Below, piece by piece: positions 36,661 through 49,458 of a DNA stretch of 64,000 bases (positions are counted from its first letter, which is position 1; each line of letters opens with the position of its first letter). The DNA is from Xanthostigma xanthostigma (lineage: Eukaryota; Arthropoda; Insecta; Raphidioptera; Raphidiidae): the NCBI GenBank assembly GCA_963575645.1, contig OY754467.1:744001-808000 (forward strand), in the 5' to 3' direction. The notes beneath the pieces were generated by a model that saw only the letters and a list, made by a program, of their open reading frames with translations, searched no databases and was not told the DNA's origin. Position numbers and translations under genes: made by a program.

Positions 36661-36667
36661 TGGCAAC

Positions 36668-36740
36668 TCAATCCTGGTGCAACGGTTAGGGTGATGGACT
36701 TTGGAACAAACTGTCCATGGGTTCGAAGTCTACTCAATAC
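36668..36740 (+). ncRNA. tRNA-derived SINE head
   Basis: A box TGGTGCAACGG and B box GGTTCGAAG are spaced as in a tRNA; the anticodon region reads GACTTTGGA, suggesting a tRNA-Gln-like origin. No cloverleaf can be completed. Confidence 0.4.
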
Positions 36741-36899
36741 TCATTGATGTTATGTGAAATAGTTTTAATTTAATTTAATTCATTAAGGCGTTATTGACCT
36801 TAGCCGTCGATTGTTTATGACCCACGAAAAATAAAATGATCCGAATTCAGGCGTATTGGCCCAGTTCATTCTTTATCATAAAATAGTGTTGATCCAATA

Positions 36900-37080
36900 G
36901 AATGTTACGATGAAGGAAGGTTTTGGTTGAGGATCATCTTTACCAATGTTACGCTAGTGGCCAACGTTTCGAAAAATTTATTTTCATCTTCAGGGCCTCT
37001 TCGAAACGTTCTCCACTAGCGTAACATTGGTAAAGCTTATTTATGATCCTCAACGAAAACCTTCCTTCATCGTAACATTC
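36900..37080. mobile_element. Foldback MITE, 181 bp
   Basis: GAATGTTACGATGAAGGAAG at the left is inverted at the right end. Arms of about 74 bp pair with few mismatches through GTTACGCTAGTGG and AACGTTTCGAA, leaving a loop of about 25 bases near 36975-36998. Confidence 0.7.
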
Positions 37081-37160
37081 TTTATTAAGTAGTAACACTG
37101 ACTGATCACTAGGCTCCGAAATATTCAAACTCAATGATGCAATGTCTCTTGAATTTTTAC

Positions 37161-37296
37161 AGGTAAAAATGTATTATTAGTGGTCTGAGGTGTGCGGCAC
37201 AAAAACATCTGTTCAACGAAGCCCATCGTGTCGAATGCCGTCGACGCACTTTTGTGATCCGGTATCGGATTATTCGAAACCGGTATCGTCGTCGCG
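37161..37296 (-). CDS. Candidate internal exon, unidentified
   Basis: Minus strand, between GATCCAG and ACCT|GTAAAA: 1 base + 45 open codons, ending in phase 0. The translation has a polar start (I-P-V-S-N-N-P-I-P-D-H-K) and a M-G-F-V-E-Q-M-F-L-C-R-T centre. GC content is higher than the flanks. The plus strand over the same bases is also open in a frame full of Arg, so strand choice rests on the splice sites. It would not join directly to 34073-34220 (phase mismatch); an intermediate exon would be needed. Confidence 0.3.
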
Positions 37297-37653
37297 CTGG
37301 ATCAAAGAATGTAGGTGTAACGAGGTGGCAGGAAACTTTCGCTTGTTTTTATTATGTGCAATAGATCAACATAAACGCTCTCTTAATTGGTGTTAAAATA
37401 ATCGATTGCCCAAAACTGAACAATTCAAACGGAAAACGGAAGCTCGTCTCGTCACACGACATTTTTAATCCAGCGTTGAAGAAATTTTACCTGAAAAACC
37501 TTCTTTTCACATTTTTTTTAATCTAGCGCTACGCAAAGTGGACGATTGCTACTGAAAAACGGAAGCGCACTCCGCATTTTTTGACCTAACGCTACGAAGA
37601 AGCCATCCATTTCTATATTTTTAATCTCAAAATTTTTCTATTTGAGCAATTTT

Positions 37654-38232
37654 TGACGTGATAACGTCTTATAAATTGATGAATCATCAATCTTATAAAT
37701 TGATAAAACACCGGCTGCATGCACGAAAAAGTGTAACGTTCCTAACGTTCCGCCTGACCCTGTGCGTGCTTTTCTCGAAAACGGCCCTAACGATTTGGAT
37801 GAAATTTACTGAAAAGGGATTTTGGGGGGCAAAAAATCGTTTTAGCTAGGTATCATCTCTCGAAAAAATCGTTTTCATACAAATTTTATCATTATAAAAA
37901 TCAATTTTTTGACGTATGAAAGTACTTAAATATTGTAAGTAGGTTTTGGAATTTTATATAAACAGTGAAACAATTGTTTTCAAAATATTATGACAGCTAA
38001 TCTTTGAGACTTAAAATAAATACGAAAGAAAGAAAGTTAAAAAAAACAATTATATTATATGGTGAGTAATTTTAATAAATAAAATTAACCTAAATTTGAA
38101 GCGAAAGATGCAATATCATAGATTCGAATTATTATAATAATTTATTATATAAATTTAGGTTATGTATTACGGAATACGTTATCACGTAAAACTATCGTCC
38201 GTAAACCGACTTTACAGACAACCAATTTTTTT
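37654..38232 (+). repeat. Family B element, copy 4 (long form)
   Basis: It has standard ends plus an interior starting GAAAACGGCCCTAACGATTT and including GGGATTTTGGGGGGCAAAAA, shared with copy 6 (45643-46220) and, without family B ends, with 61430-61755. Confidence 0.75.
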
Positions 38233-40188
38233 ATTTAAAGAGAACGCCTGGAAGATGTGAAAAATAAATTTCAACGAAATTCTAGTAACTGAAATTACTT
38301 AAATTCCCCATGTTATAATCCAACGTATACGCACACAGTATAAGCGTTATCTTACGCGCTGTCATCTAACTAAATTTCGCACTGGCATCTAGACGTCGCC
38401 TTCAGAAAAAGCCATATTATACAATCCAACGCATACACACAGCAAACGTTACGCGCTGTCATCTTACAAGATACTAGTAACTAAAAAACGTAGCGTCGCG
38501 CCAATTACACGTTTTTACTCCCATCCAAGCGCGCGATTAGATGTTTTACATCAAAAACGGAAACTCATTCCTTCATTATAGATTTATTTTTAACCGAACA
38601 TTGCGCAGAATGAGCTTTTTTCGAAAAACAGGAGCTCACTCTTTTTAATCAGACATAAGCTGAAAATTCTATACGGTGTTTTGTTGCATGTAAAAAATCA
38701 GCGTAGATTATCTGAATGATTAAAAAAAATTTTTGATAAAAAATCATTTAAATTTGTTTTTTGTCGTGTACACTAACAGTGGCCTATATCGTAGTTTAAA
38801 ACACGTTAACAGTTATTATTAACAGATAGCAGATATTCGACAGAAGTAACAGCTTTGACAACAATAATAAAAAAAATGAAATTAATAAAATTGTCAATAC
38901 GAACCGCAATAAGAAAAGCTCCTCATTTTTTTTCACAAACACAACTTTCTCAATTTTGAATGCAGTTTTTTTAAACAAAATGGTCGAGTAATGTTTTTCT
39001 ACGACCGCTGCTTTTATTCTGTGCAGCGCTTGTCTTTGAAACCAATATAACGTTCTTCTTAAATGAATTCAATTAAAATTTATGAATCGTTGACATCTAG
39101 TTGACTTATACAGAGTGTTCTGTAAATAACGTCCTTTGATCAAGGTCAATTTACACCCACTGTTTCGTGGCCTGCTATAAGTATGCCGATAGTTGAGAAA
39201 TTTTAACCATCACCAAATCTTTGCGACAAAAATCGGAACTAATCAAATTTTGACAGCAGTCAAAAGCCATTCACGCAGGTTCGCTCATTATATTTCAAAA
39301 GATCTCCATTTTCCAGGTGAATTTTGTTTATCTTCTGTGTTATATTGTTACTTGCAAGTGGACAGTAGACCCGATTGCGTTAGTTTGTGAACTACGGTGG
39401 CGCCATAAGTTCATTGACCATTGATTTATAGGTTATGTTACTTGAAGATTTCAACTGAAGGTTTTTTTTGTATTTTTAGAATAAATGCACTTCATATGTA
39501 AATGGGATCCTAATTTTGGAAAAGAAAGGTTTATTTTTTTTAAACATTTAGTATACTTTATTATCTAAATTATTAGAGTAAAATAATGTTTAGTAAGGAA
39601 ACAGCCAATTGTTATGGTAGAAGAATAATTTCTTTAAATTGTAAGTTTTCTCTTGCGTAAATAATTATCCGTTTAAATATAAATTAAAAAAAAAATGTGC
39701 TTGCACATTACTAGCACGAATCATTTTGAACCAAATGATGGATGCATTTTTTTTATTCTGGTAATAAATTAATGTCAAGATGTTTTGATTGTTCTTTTAA
39801 AAAACAATTAAAATTTATGTGAAAAATACAAAATTATGCAACCATGCAGGTCTGCAACTTGAGTTGCCTGTATGGAAGGTAATTTTTGATTTGGTTTTAT
39901 AGAGTAAACGAAACTTTTTGATAAAAGATTTATTTTTCTTAATAATTTTTTTATTTTTATAAAATAAAAAGTCCTTAGAATCTATTATTAATTAAAAAAC
40001 AAAATAGCAATAGAAACAGTTGACACACGATCAATTTATACACAAACAACTAAACAAGCCTCTAAAAATAATTAACAAAATATTTTTGTAATGTTTTAAC
40101 TTAATTCAGTCATTGCTTTATTAAATAAAACTACAAAAATTTGTAATTCAAAAGTCACATTTTTTTAAGAGTTCAATTCATTTTTCTT
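38233..40188. other. AT-rich stretch, no gene seen
   Basis: There is a partial duplication around 38320-38480 (CCAACG(T/C)ATAC..CACA and GTTACGCGCTGTCATCT twice). No exon supported. Confidence 0.35.
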
Positions 40189-40273
40189 TTAGTAAAAAAT
40201 CGAATTGATATCTTCACCAGCTCTGCGAGTTTGTAACCATACATCCACCGGCATCCAAACGATCTCGGCTAGC
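40189..40273 (-). CDS. Orphan candidate terminal exon (27 codons)
   Basis: Minus strand: after TATTTAG, one base and then 27 open codons to TAA, containing A-E-I-V-W-M-P-V-D-V-W-L-Q-T-R-R-A-G-E-D. It looks coding, but it cannot continue the P450, which already stops at 40332 and whose exon 2 ends in another phase. It may be the end of another minus-strand gene with the P450 in its last intron, or chance. Confidence 0.25.
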
Positions 40274-40280
40274 CTAAATA

Positions 40281-40286
40281 TTTATT
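40281..40286 (-). promoter_or_regulatory. P450 polyadenylation signal AATAAA
   Basis: TTTATT on the plus strand, 46 bp beyond the P450 stop codon. Confidence 0.45.
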
Positions 40287-40331
40287 ATTTACATTTCACA
40301 AAAATAGAGGTAGTCTCCGCAATGTGTTTTT

Positions 40332-42140
40332 TCATGCCCTCGGCGTAATTAAAGCTTTGAAAGGCGCCGGACCTGGAGTGACGCCGTCAATTCCGTCCCT
40401 GGAAGGCGGCGCACTACCTGGAACCACGCTGAAGTCGAACTTCTGGAGCAACGACGTCAAAAACAAGAAAATGTTGGCCTTGGCGAGTGATTCGCCGAGA
40501 CAGCGATGTTTGCCGAAACCGAACGGCATGTAACAGTCGGGAATGGTCACCTTGCCTTCTTTCAGGAACCTGTCCGGTCGGAAATCGAACCCGTCGTTCC
40601 ATTGATAGTTCGTTAATACTCCATGCATGTTTGCTATCACCATAGTGTCCTAAACAAACCAACGAAAAGTATTTTTTTTGTGTTTCGTCATTTTCAGGGT
40701 GTATTTTGATTGAAAAACATTTTGGTTTAGGATGAAGAAATGCCAAATGGTCTGCTCAAATACTGAAATTTTATTATGAGAAATGTACTTACTTTTGGAA
40801 TGAAGTATCCTTGGAGTGTAGTATCCCTCAGGGCACGGTGAGGGACACTAAGAGCTCTAAACATAAACGTTCGTATCGATTCCAGAACCACGCATTCCAT
40901 GTAAGGAAGGCTGAAACAATAAAAAAAGAGTGATAAATACGTTTCAAGAAATCCAGTTTTTTTGACTGGATGCTAGACGAACTGTCTTCAAAGGATTTTT
41001 GTTCGTCTAAGAATAGTTCAAACTGTAAGAACTTTGATGAAATAATTGATGCTGAAAATTTATAAACAGAAATGTATGTACTTACTTAGCCCTGTCAGAT
41101 AACAAAGGCATTCGATCCGTTCCAATAACTCTATCAATTTCCTCTTGGGCCTTCTTTTGTACGTCTGGGTACAATAACAAATACATCACGCCAAAGGACA
41201 GCGTTTTCGCTGTTGTTTCCGAACCAGCCATGAACAGGTCCATGCAAATGGCCAACAGCTGTGATTCTGAAAATGTCCACGATTTGCACTCGTCCGATTC
41301 CAAAGTCTTTAGATAAACATCCATGAAATCTCTGATCTCATCAGGATTGTATGTTTCCTTGTGTTTATCCAGTTCCTTCCTCAAGAAATGCCAGATTCGT
41401 TGATGGATATCCAAAAATAATTTATACCCCGAGAATTCCGGTGCCAAAAATCTCAAAATCGGAAATTGACTGAACAGGGCTCCGACCATATCGATATTGG
41501 CGAACAATTCCGATAAAAGGCCTTGCAGTGTTTTGAGTTCTTTGTCTTCGGGATTGTACCTAATACCGGCCATCATTGACCAGAGTGTGTTTAAGACGTA
41601 GACGTTAAAAAGTTCGTTGATTTCGATGACGGCACCTTCTCCGCAGGACGCTTGGACTTGTTCGTTGACATTCTTGACCAGGTGTGCAGTTTCGTCTTCA
41701 ACCAAGTGTGCCATACTTTTCTTACCGAATCCGAATTCGCGCAATTGTCTCAGAACGAACCTTCTTTGTTCGATCCAGAGTTCTTCGTCAGTCAGAATGA
41801 GACCTCTTCGTAGTCCCCAGGTTCTCGTTTCGTAGAACGGACCTTTAGGTCTACCGTGAAAGTCTTCGACGGTCGACATTTCCCTAATTGCTTCGAAACT
41901 GTACGCCATCACGACTTTGTCCTTACCGACTCGCAGTCCGAGCACTGGACCGTATTTTTCGACCATTTTCGCCGTTGCTTTGTAGAGGTAACCTTCTTTT
42001 TGACGGATCTTGTGGATTGCTAATGAGCTGCCGACTATGGGTAGCCATTTTGGACCCGGTGGGAAATTTTTCGGTTTACGTGTGTCCAGGTAAAGGAGTA
42101 GGGCTAAAATGCCGATGAAAAGAATCGCAGCAATCCACAT
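40332..42140 (-). CDS. Cytochrome P450, CYP2 clan (CYP305-like)
   Basis: Exons 42140-41086, 40910-40793 and 40649-40332 join in frame (N-L-P-Y-M-E at the first junction) to 496 residues, full length for a microsomal P450. In order: membrane anchor 2-18, hinge F-P-P-G-P-K-W, C-helix W-I-E-Q-R-R, I-helix oxygen-activation motif A-G-S-E-T-T (305-310), K-helix E-S-I-R (362-365), F-R-P-D-R-F, and the haem loop F-G-F-G-K-H-R-C-L-G with ligand Cys441. It should sit on the ER face and oxidise a small lipophilic substrate with NADPH reductase. The N-terminal half and F-M-D-V-Y-L resemble CYP305; CYP15 (juvenile hormone epoxidase) is a neighbour in the clan. A TTTTTTTACAG directly before the ATG suggests a spliced 5' UTR. 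Confidence 0.94.
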
Positions 42141-44395
42141 TCTGTAAAAAAATAAATTCTTCAGTTCGATCCATATTTTTTAAACCAGCTCTAATCGAAT
42201 TTGGATTGTTTAACAGTTGTTAGTATTTGTTTGTAAGGTGTGAGCGTAAGAATGCCAGATTAGAATAATGTGCTACATGTTTTTTAGAATAGCCTAGTAC
42301 AGTACTTGATGAAGGTAGGAGAAAAAAAATTCTCTGCCAAGATTTCAACGCAGAACATTCTGAATTCTTGAAACCATTTTTTCATATAAAATAAAATGAT
42401 TTTTTATTGTTATTGTATTGTATTTAGAGAATATTTACAAAAAAAGTAAACTTTTTAAATGAAATTTAGATATATTTAATACAAACATATATTGCATAAC
42501 GAACTTATCTGGTAGAAAGTGAAATTTAATGTTTGGATTTTTTGGTAGCGAAACAAGATCTCAGCTGATTCTGTTTCGTCATCCATAGCCTCCTATCTAG
42601 GCAGTGTATTATTTAATTGCAAGCATAATGATGTGTACTGTTTTATTTCCGGTTTAATAACAAAAGACAGTGGCGTACATATTTTGTTTTTATTTAAAGA
42701 AATTAAATGGCGCAGAAGGAATTTTTTACACGGGCAATATTACAAAAGAAAAATACTGAGTATTTTTAAGGCCTATTAGGTTTTATTTTGAGTTGTAAAT
42801 CAATACGGATTTCGTAAAAACATTTTTTCCCGTAAAACCATAAAATGGATAGATTTGAATCGGATTCTCTCTTGACCATACAAATTACCTTAAAAAAAAA
42901 TGTAATTGCAGATCAAGGTCGCGGTACAATTTCATATATAAATAAGGCTGCCGTATTGACTTGGGCATTTTGTAAATAAAATTATTTCGGTAAAAAAAAA
43001 TCGGAACGTCATTGGCACGAAGACGACGTGAATTCAAAGAAATACGCACTGAGAGAAAGTTGATATATATTATTAGTAAATAAAAAATACCGGGTGTTTC
43101 GTAATACATCGAAGCAAATAAGCTATCAAAGATGTTGACGGTTCGAAACAAATAGAGTTCGTATATAGAGAATTCTGAGGCCTGCTACAAAACCCAGTCA
43201 GTTTTAATTTGGAAACTCTTGAAATTAAGAAATCTGAATTGCTGCTAGACCCAGATAGCCAGGACACTTGGTCTAAAAAATTAGAAAAAGGGTTCTTGTC
43301 AGTTAGTGATTCTATTTTGTTTATAGCTAAAATGTTTTTGGTTTTATTTGATTCGAAATTAATTTGTGAACAAGCTCAAGTCTATTAATATGCAGATTGT
43401 CCACAAACTAGAGAGAGAAAGATTGTAGATTACAGACGCCAAACAATTTACTTAGATCATGAGCGTCTAGTCTGAAAACTAAATGAGTGCAAAATCATAT
43501 TTTTCATGGATACTTGGGTGTCAAACAAAATTAAACAACTATATTTAAAACATATGCTTTCGTTATTTTCCATGAATATTTTGGAGGTTTATTTAAGTTG
43601 AATTCTATCTTTGTCATGCTATTCATTTTGTATGTCTCCTTTATTATCTCATTTATTTTCTAATTTCAATGTATATAAGAAACGTCAGTAGTAATAATAT
43701 TTTTTGTTCTGTGGTCAACATTTTTCCACATCCAGTATAATATGTTGTTTAATCGCATACGAAAACCGGACTGAATATGTATGTTTATAATAATTATTAT
43801 GTAACTCTGTTCCGGTAATAAAGGCTGTCCAGGGTCGGAGTCAGACGTTTTGAACACCTCTTTCACTTTTATTATTATGACATAAAAATGAAACCTTATT
43901 TTGATGAGGCTGGAGTCTTTCCTTTCTTTTCTTCCGACTATAAAAAACAGGAAACTAACGATGTTCAAATATTTTCATGTTTGAGAATTATATAAACGTT
44001 CATAAGTTTTCTACTATTTTCTGAACTCACCGCCATTTTAAAGATCTGCCAGATTTTTCGAAAAAGTGAGTGAAAATACACATTACGTCTTTTTCATTAA
44101 TAGATTATGTTTTATTGATCAATAAAATTTAACCTCAAAAAATGTAAATTTATATAATAAAACAATTGAATGAAATGATTAAAGGCTTACTGACTGTCAC
44201 CTTTCGCGATCGATTAAAAAAAAAATAACCGTTTTGATCGTTTTTCCGTAACATTTTGAGATATCGAAATGAAACAAAGTGCAGATTATGATTCTCCAGG
44301 GTGTATAAATAATTGAAAGATGTCTAAACGGACGCTTAGCCGTTTCTGAGTTTAATCCGAACAAACAAAAGGACAGATAAATATTAAAAAAAAAA
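42141..44395. other. Intergenic stretch with one ORF fragment
   Basis: Upstream of the P450, AT-rich. The only coding-like piece is the Met-less plus ORF at 43179-43388, listed separately. Confidence 0.35.
43179..43388 (+). pseudogene. Coding-like ORF fragment, possibly transposon-derived
   Basis: Sixty-nine sense codons run without an initiator after a TGA: N-P-V-S-F-N-L-E-T-L-E-I-K-K-S-E, then D-P-D-S-Q-D-T-W-S-K-K-L. The amphipathic, acidic/basic balance looks like real protein, but there are no splice sites, so a decayed element or processed fragment is likelier than a gene. Family not recognised. Confidence 0.25.
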
Positions 44396-44636
44396 TTTGG
44401 TTGTCTGTAAATTCGGTTTACGGACGATAGTTTTACGTGATAACGTCATAAAGAAACATTGATGAACTCTCTGACGTCACGCGAGAAGAGAGAGAAATGC
44501 GTACAAGCCGACGCTTGTGCCGATCGTGCCTCTCTATCGCTTAAACCGCGCTCTCGCTTGCACGCTCAGACGGAACGTGACACTTTTTCGTGCGTGCAGC
44601 CGGTGTTTCATCAATTTATAAGACGTTATCACGTCA
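44396..44636 (-). repeat. Family B element, copy 5
   Basis: It is nearly identical to copy 2 (26651-26906), including the CTCTGACGTCACGCGAGAAG interior and the closing AGACGTTATCACGTCA. Confidence 0.75.
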
Positions 44637-45078
44637 ATAATTATTTATGCTTGTATATCATTTAAATTTCAACATTGATTTTTGTTTTCATTTTTTTTTA
44701 AATCTAGTTCGCCATACTGACGCTAGGTTTGCTGTATTATAATTCTATATAAGTACCCGTTGCGGCAAGAAAAGATCAAAGTATTTAAAACAATTTACTA
44801 ACTGTAAGATGATTTTGATTTTTGGAAACGAATCTAAATGCGCTTTAATTAGTTTGTGAGCAATTACCTGTGACAGTCGAATCTTGTATTACTTAACACT
44901 TTCACTATCGCAGAACTTACAGACTCCGGAGATGCAGCGTACTTCCTAATATAACTTTCTCCCTTCCTTTTGTGTTTTGTTTCCGAACCACTTCTTTTCT
45001 TATTACGAGGCAAAGATGACTCGATCTTTTAATCCAAACCCTGAGAAACGCATCTTCAAATCACATCAAGATATTATA

Positions 45079-45153
45079 TAGATTATAGACGCTCGACAGC
45101 TGAGATAATTAGCGTTACATTAATAAGCACACTTGTCGAGCATCTATAATCTA
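45079..45153. mobile_element. 75 bp hairpin MITE, family D
   Basis: TAGATTATAGACGCTCGACA is mirrored by TGTCGAGCATCTATAATCTA at the other end. Single arms of the same element occur elsewhere in the window (near 372, 1197, 17187, 17734, 48389, 52893). Confidence 0.6.
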
Positions 45154-45642
45154 ATATTTGCAGCGGAAGAGATATAGAAATGAGTTTTGACTATTGGTTT
45201 TATCGTCACAGCTCGGCAACTGAAATTTGATTTTGACGTAGTAAGTATTCAGCATTAAATTCTTAATGTTCGTATTTATCCGCTTTTTAGATTATTCGCG
45301 ATCAACAATAGCGCGTATAACCGAGACACTACTGTAGGTATATGGATAATTGAAATTTCGACTCTGTTACGTCTAATCTCGATTTTAAACTCGAAAATTT
45401 GCGCTCACTCAAGTTGATGTCATTTTTACGAGTTTTTTTACTGGAGTTATATGTACGTTGGGAAATAAATCTCGTTTGGCGCGTAGACCTTAGCTCCACT
45501 TCACGTTGTTGCATATTAAATCACGCACATACAGTAAACGTACAGCGCGCAGAGCAACATTGATTTACATTTTCTCGTCGCGTAACGTATTCTCAAAATA
45601 ATTTCGTGAAAAGTCTGTTGTTTCAATGCTTGTTTTCTTTTT

Positions 45643-46220
45643 TGACGTGATAACGTCTTATAAATTGATGAATCAACCAATCTTATAAATTGATAAAACA
45701 CCGGCTGCATGTACGAAAAAGTGTAACGTTCGTAACGTTCCGCCTGACCCTGTGCGTGCTTTTCTCGAAAACGGCCCTAACGATTTGGATGAAATTTACT
45801 GAAAAGGGATTTTGGGGGGCAAAAAATCGTTTTAGCTAGGTCTCATCTCTCGAAAAAATCGTTATCTTACAAATTTTATCATTATAAAAATCAATTTTTT
45901 GACGTATGAAAATACTTAAATATTGTAAGTAGGTTTTAGAATTTTATATAAACAGTGAAACAATTGTTTTATAAATATTATGACAGCTAATCTTTGAGAC
46001 TTAAAATAAATACGAAAGAAAGAAAGTTAAAAAAAACAATTATATTATATGGTGAGTAATTTAAATAAATAAAATTAACCTAAATTTGAAGCGAAAGATG
46101 CAATATCATAGATTCGAATTATTATAATTATTATATAAATTTAGGTTATATATTACGGAATACGTTATCACGTAAAACTATCGTCCGTAAACCGACTTTA
46201 CAGACAACCAATTTTTTTTT
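45643..46220 (+). repeat. Family B element, copy 6 (long form)
   Basis: Near-identical to copy 4 (37654-38232) over its whole length, with small indels. Confidence 0.75.
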
Positions 46221-48518
46221 CCAGAAGCTGTTCTAACGAGGAATTTTGAAATTTCCCGGCGATTTTAAGGTTAGTTAAAAAAAAGACATATTCCTTTGGC
46301 ATAAGACTTTTATTATCAGATTTTTCTTTACATCTTGATAATAAATTATTTCACTGCTGAGTCAGTCTTAAAAATTTATAGTATAATTATATTGGTAACA
46401 CGTAAAAAATTAACCCATCATTTTCAGATGCATATATGCTAACATAAAAATAACAAAAAAAAAATTAAGTCCGTAGAGGTACAATCTGTGCTGTTTTTTA
46501 GTATTTTCTTAACTAGTGTTGAATCTTAAAAGTATTTTCAAAATATTAAACAGTGACATTTATCTTTCACGAATACGATTTTCATTTGTTTATTATATAA
46601 TATATACCTACTATTCATTTGTTTTTAAACTATGGCTTGAACGGAACATAAATATACTGCCAAAAGAAAATAATCAATTTTGATTATAAAAAATAAAATA
46701 AAAAATCAATCGATTATCTTTTTTAATTGTCACTGTTTAATTATTTTATAAATTATTTGCCATTTAGCAATAAAAAAATAACAATAAACTCAAACAGTAT
46801 TTTTTCCTAATCACAATTAACACATCACAAATCATTGTTTTGGAATATTTAACAATTATTCTATATTCAAATCACAAGATTAACTTTGGAATATTTCAAT
46901 GTTGAAACAATTATATACACTGTGTCCAGGAATTGTAGACTTACTGAAATTTGATAGGCATTCTGGAACATACTCTGAGACCACCAATTGTTTTTCTAAC
47001 TACCTACCCGTTTAAATCCATCCACTTTTCACATATCAAAAATCTTATCCTACCTACTAAAAATATCAAAATCCGAAAAGTTAAGCTCGAAATTTATTTA
47101 TATGGACGATATTTTGAGGTTATGATTGATATAGTTCGGATTAATATTTTATAATATACATAGTCATGCAAGGTATTTACAAATTTACCAAATTTTGAGT
47201 TCAAAAAGCTTTTACAAAATTTTATTTACGTCGGTGTTTTTTTGAAAATACCGCGGAATTGTTCAGAGCGCCATTTGTTTGCTCTGGATTCTTAAAATTA
47301 CAAAAATTAATGATGGACAGAAATCCGAAAATTTACGTTCGTTAAAATTTAATTTATATCAGATTAACTAGCCTTTGCTTGCGCATAAACAATCGTTTTT
47401 CTCGAAAACATCAACACAATAATTACGAAACTTAATTGTGTTTCTGTTTTGGGGAAAATATTGTTTAATCCATTTTTTTTTACTTTAACTTTGATGCTTT
47501 CTTCCCTATATTGTGATTTATATAAAATTTCTAGATAGTTTTTATTGTAAATAACTGTTTATACACTTTACATTCATATGTTTAATTATTTATCTATGAA
47601 TATCAATATATAATATTCTTCTTAATTTTTGGTGGGTGTTACCAAACATTATTCTAGTGCACATATTCGGTTACTATTTTTGCCAACGCTAGATGGCGCA
47701 GCATGTATTACTGAAACTATTTTATGCAGTTGTTTTAACCTCAAAATATGTATTTTGAATAAAAGTTGAATGTTGCCGTCTCGCGAAAGATACTAGAATA
47801 ATGTTTGGGCTTATGCTTGGACTTACACTACGTTTATTTGGCTACAATATTCAACTTATATAGACTGTTCTCTTTAAGACGGAACGTTTCTGAATTAAAG
47901 TGATTGCATTTTTTTTTGTTTATATAAAAAAATAATTTTCTAGATCTATCAACCTTTATTTTTATCTCACTTGGCTTTCAACAATTGGAGCAAAGTTATC
48001 ATGGCACTCTCGTTTCTATTGTTTATTTTTTAAAACTACAAATTATTTGTATAGAATATATTTTTTATATAAGAAAATAATTGTGAGTTATACGCATTTC
48101 GGTTATTTTAACTTATTTACGCGTTTTTAGAATATGTCGGACCGATTTCGTAAATACCAACAAAAATTATTCAATTTGCTAGAAGTAGACATTCTGGCAG
48201 CTTTACTCCTTGGAATTTCAAACATCCAACTTAGTAAAAAGTTTTTTCCGTCATTCATATAAAATTTATAATCTCCAAGATAGGAGGTTTTGTCAGAACG
48301 TCCACGAAATAGCGTACAAATTTTGGCCGGAATTTCGAGATTTTTTAGTGACAAATTCGTCACTGACGCATGTACTTATGATATTGTAAATTATAAACGC
48401 TCGACAATAAAGCGTCTACATTTATGAAATCGGTCACATTTTGATTAAAGCATTATTTTAACGGATTGATTGCTTAAGAAATAGTTTTTTATGTGCAGAT
48501 GAACTGAGTAGAATTATA
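46221..48518. other. AT-rich stretch without supported gene
   Basis: ORFs at 46951 (plus) and 48127 (minus) have no domain or splice context. A solitary TATAAACGCTCGACAA motif lies near 48389. Confidence 0.35.
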
Positions 48519-48778
48519 TGGAGGGTAGAGGTAAGGAGAACCATCTTATATGAGGGTAAACTGAAAAAGTGTCCGTCTGAAAGCGCCAAATACCGGTTCA
48601 AAAAGTTACCATAATGGCGCTAGTGTAGTTAATACATTCACAGTAAATAAAACCTCACTATTAGGTAAATATAACCTATAGAATTCTTAGAGAGAAAATG
48701 ACACTCTTCCTACGGTGGCGCCATCTTGCTTTCACTTTTTTTGACGGACACTTTTTCTCCTTATCCTCTACCCTCCCA
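48519..48778. mobile_element. TA-flanked MITE, 260 bp
   Basis: TIRs TGGAGGGTAGAGG(A)TAAGGAGAA, followed in both arms by AAAAAGTGTCCGTC, are flanked by TA on each side (48517-48518, 48779-48780). The interior includes GGCGCTAG and GGTGGCGCCA words; no ORF. Confidence 0.65.
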
Positions 48779-49458
48779 TATTGAAGTAGTTATAGCGTTT
48801 TATTTTTGTAAGCGAGGTTAAGTTCTAACGCTTTAAGTTTTCACCGCTTAGTTTTTTTAATGTCTTGCAAATTGCAACAGAAGCTACTTTAATATTATTA
48901 ACTGTTTTTGGAAGAAGAATTATGCTGAAAAAAAGGACTCATTTTACAGCCTTATATTTAAGCGTGCATTTTATTACTTTTTAATGATATATTTTGTGTT
49001 GTATTTTCCTGTAGTAAATTATTCAAACTTATGTTGAGATCTGACGTCTAGTCTTTGGCCTAGCAGCAATTCCGATTTAAAAGTTTTGTTTGCATAAATT
49101 CAAAATCCATGAAAAGATAATTTTATCAGTTCTCGAATTTGACGTCACTCTTCTCCCGTATGTCAGATCTCAACTGTTTGGTTCGAAACAGTCAACTGTC
49201 TTTTGTTACGTTATTTTTAGTAAGAATAGGAACTCAAACAGTATTCAAAGCAGTATCTATTTACTATTAATTAGTGTAAATTGTAGAAAATTATGCGTAT
49301 CATTAATATTTAAAATTATTATGGTACTTAGTTATCAGTAGTTAAAAATATTTATGTTTACAATAATCGTTTGGTAACAGTTTTTTCTTCGAGGTGTATC
49401 ATAGACTTTAGAACGCTGTAGTAAAAATTATTAAGGATCAATGATTGCTTTGCAAACA

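Noticed and set aside
40414..40746. 110-codon minus ORF overlapping P450 exon 3
   Set aside because: It runs in another frame across the intron boundary; the P450 frame carries the haem motif.
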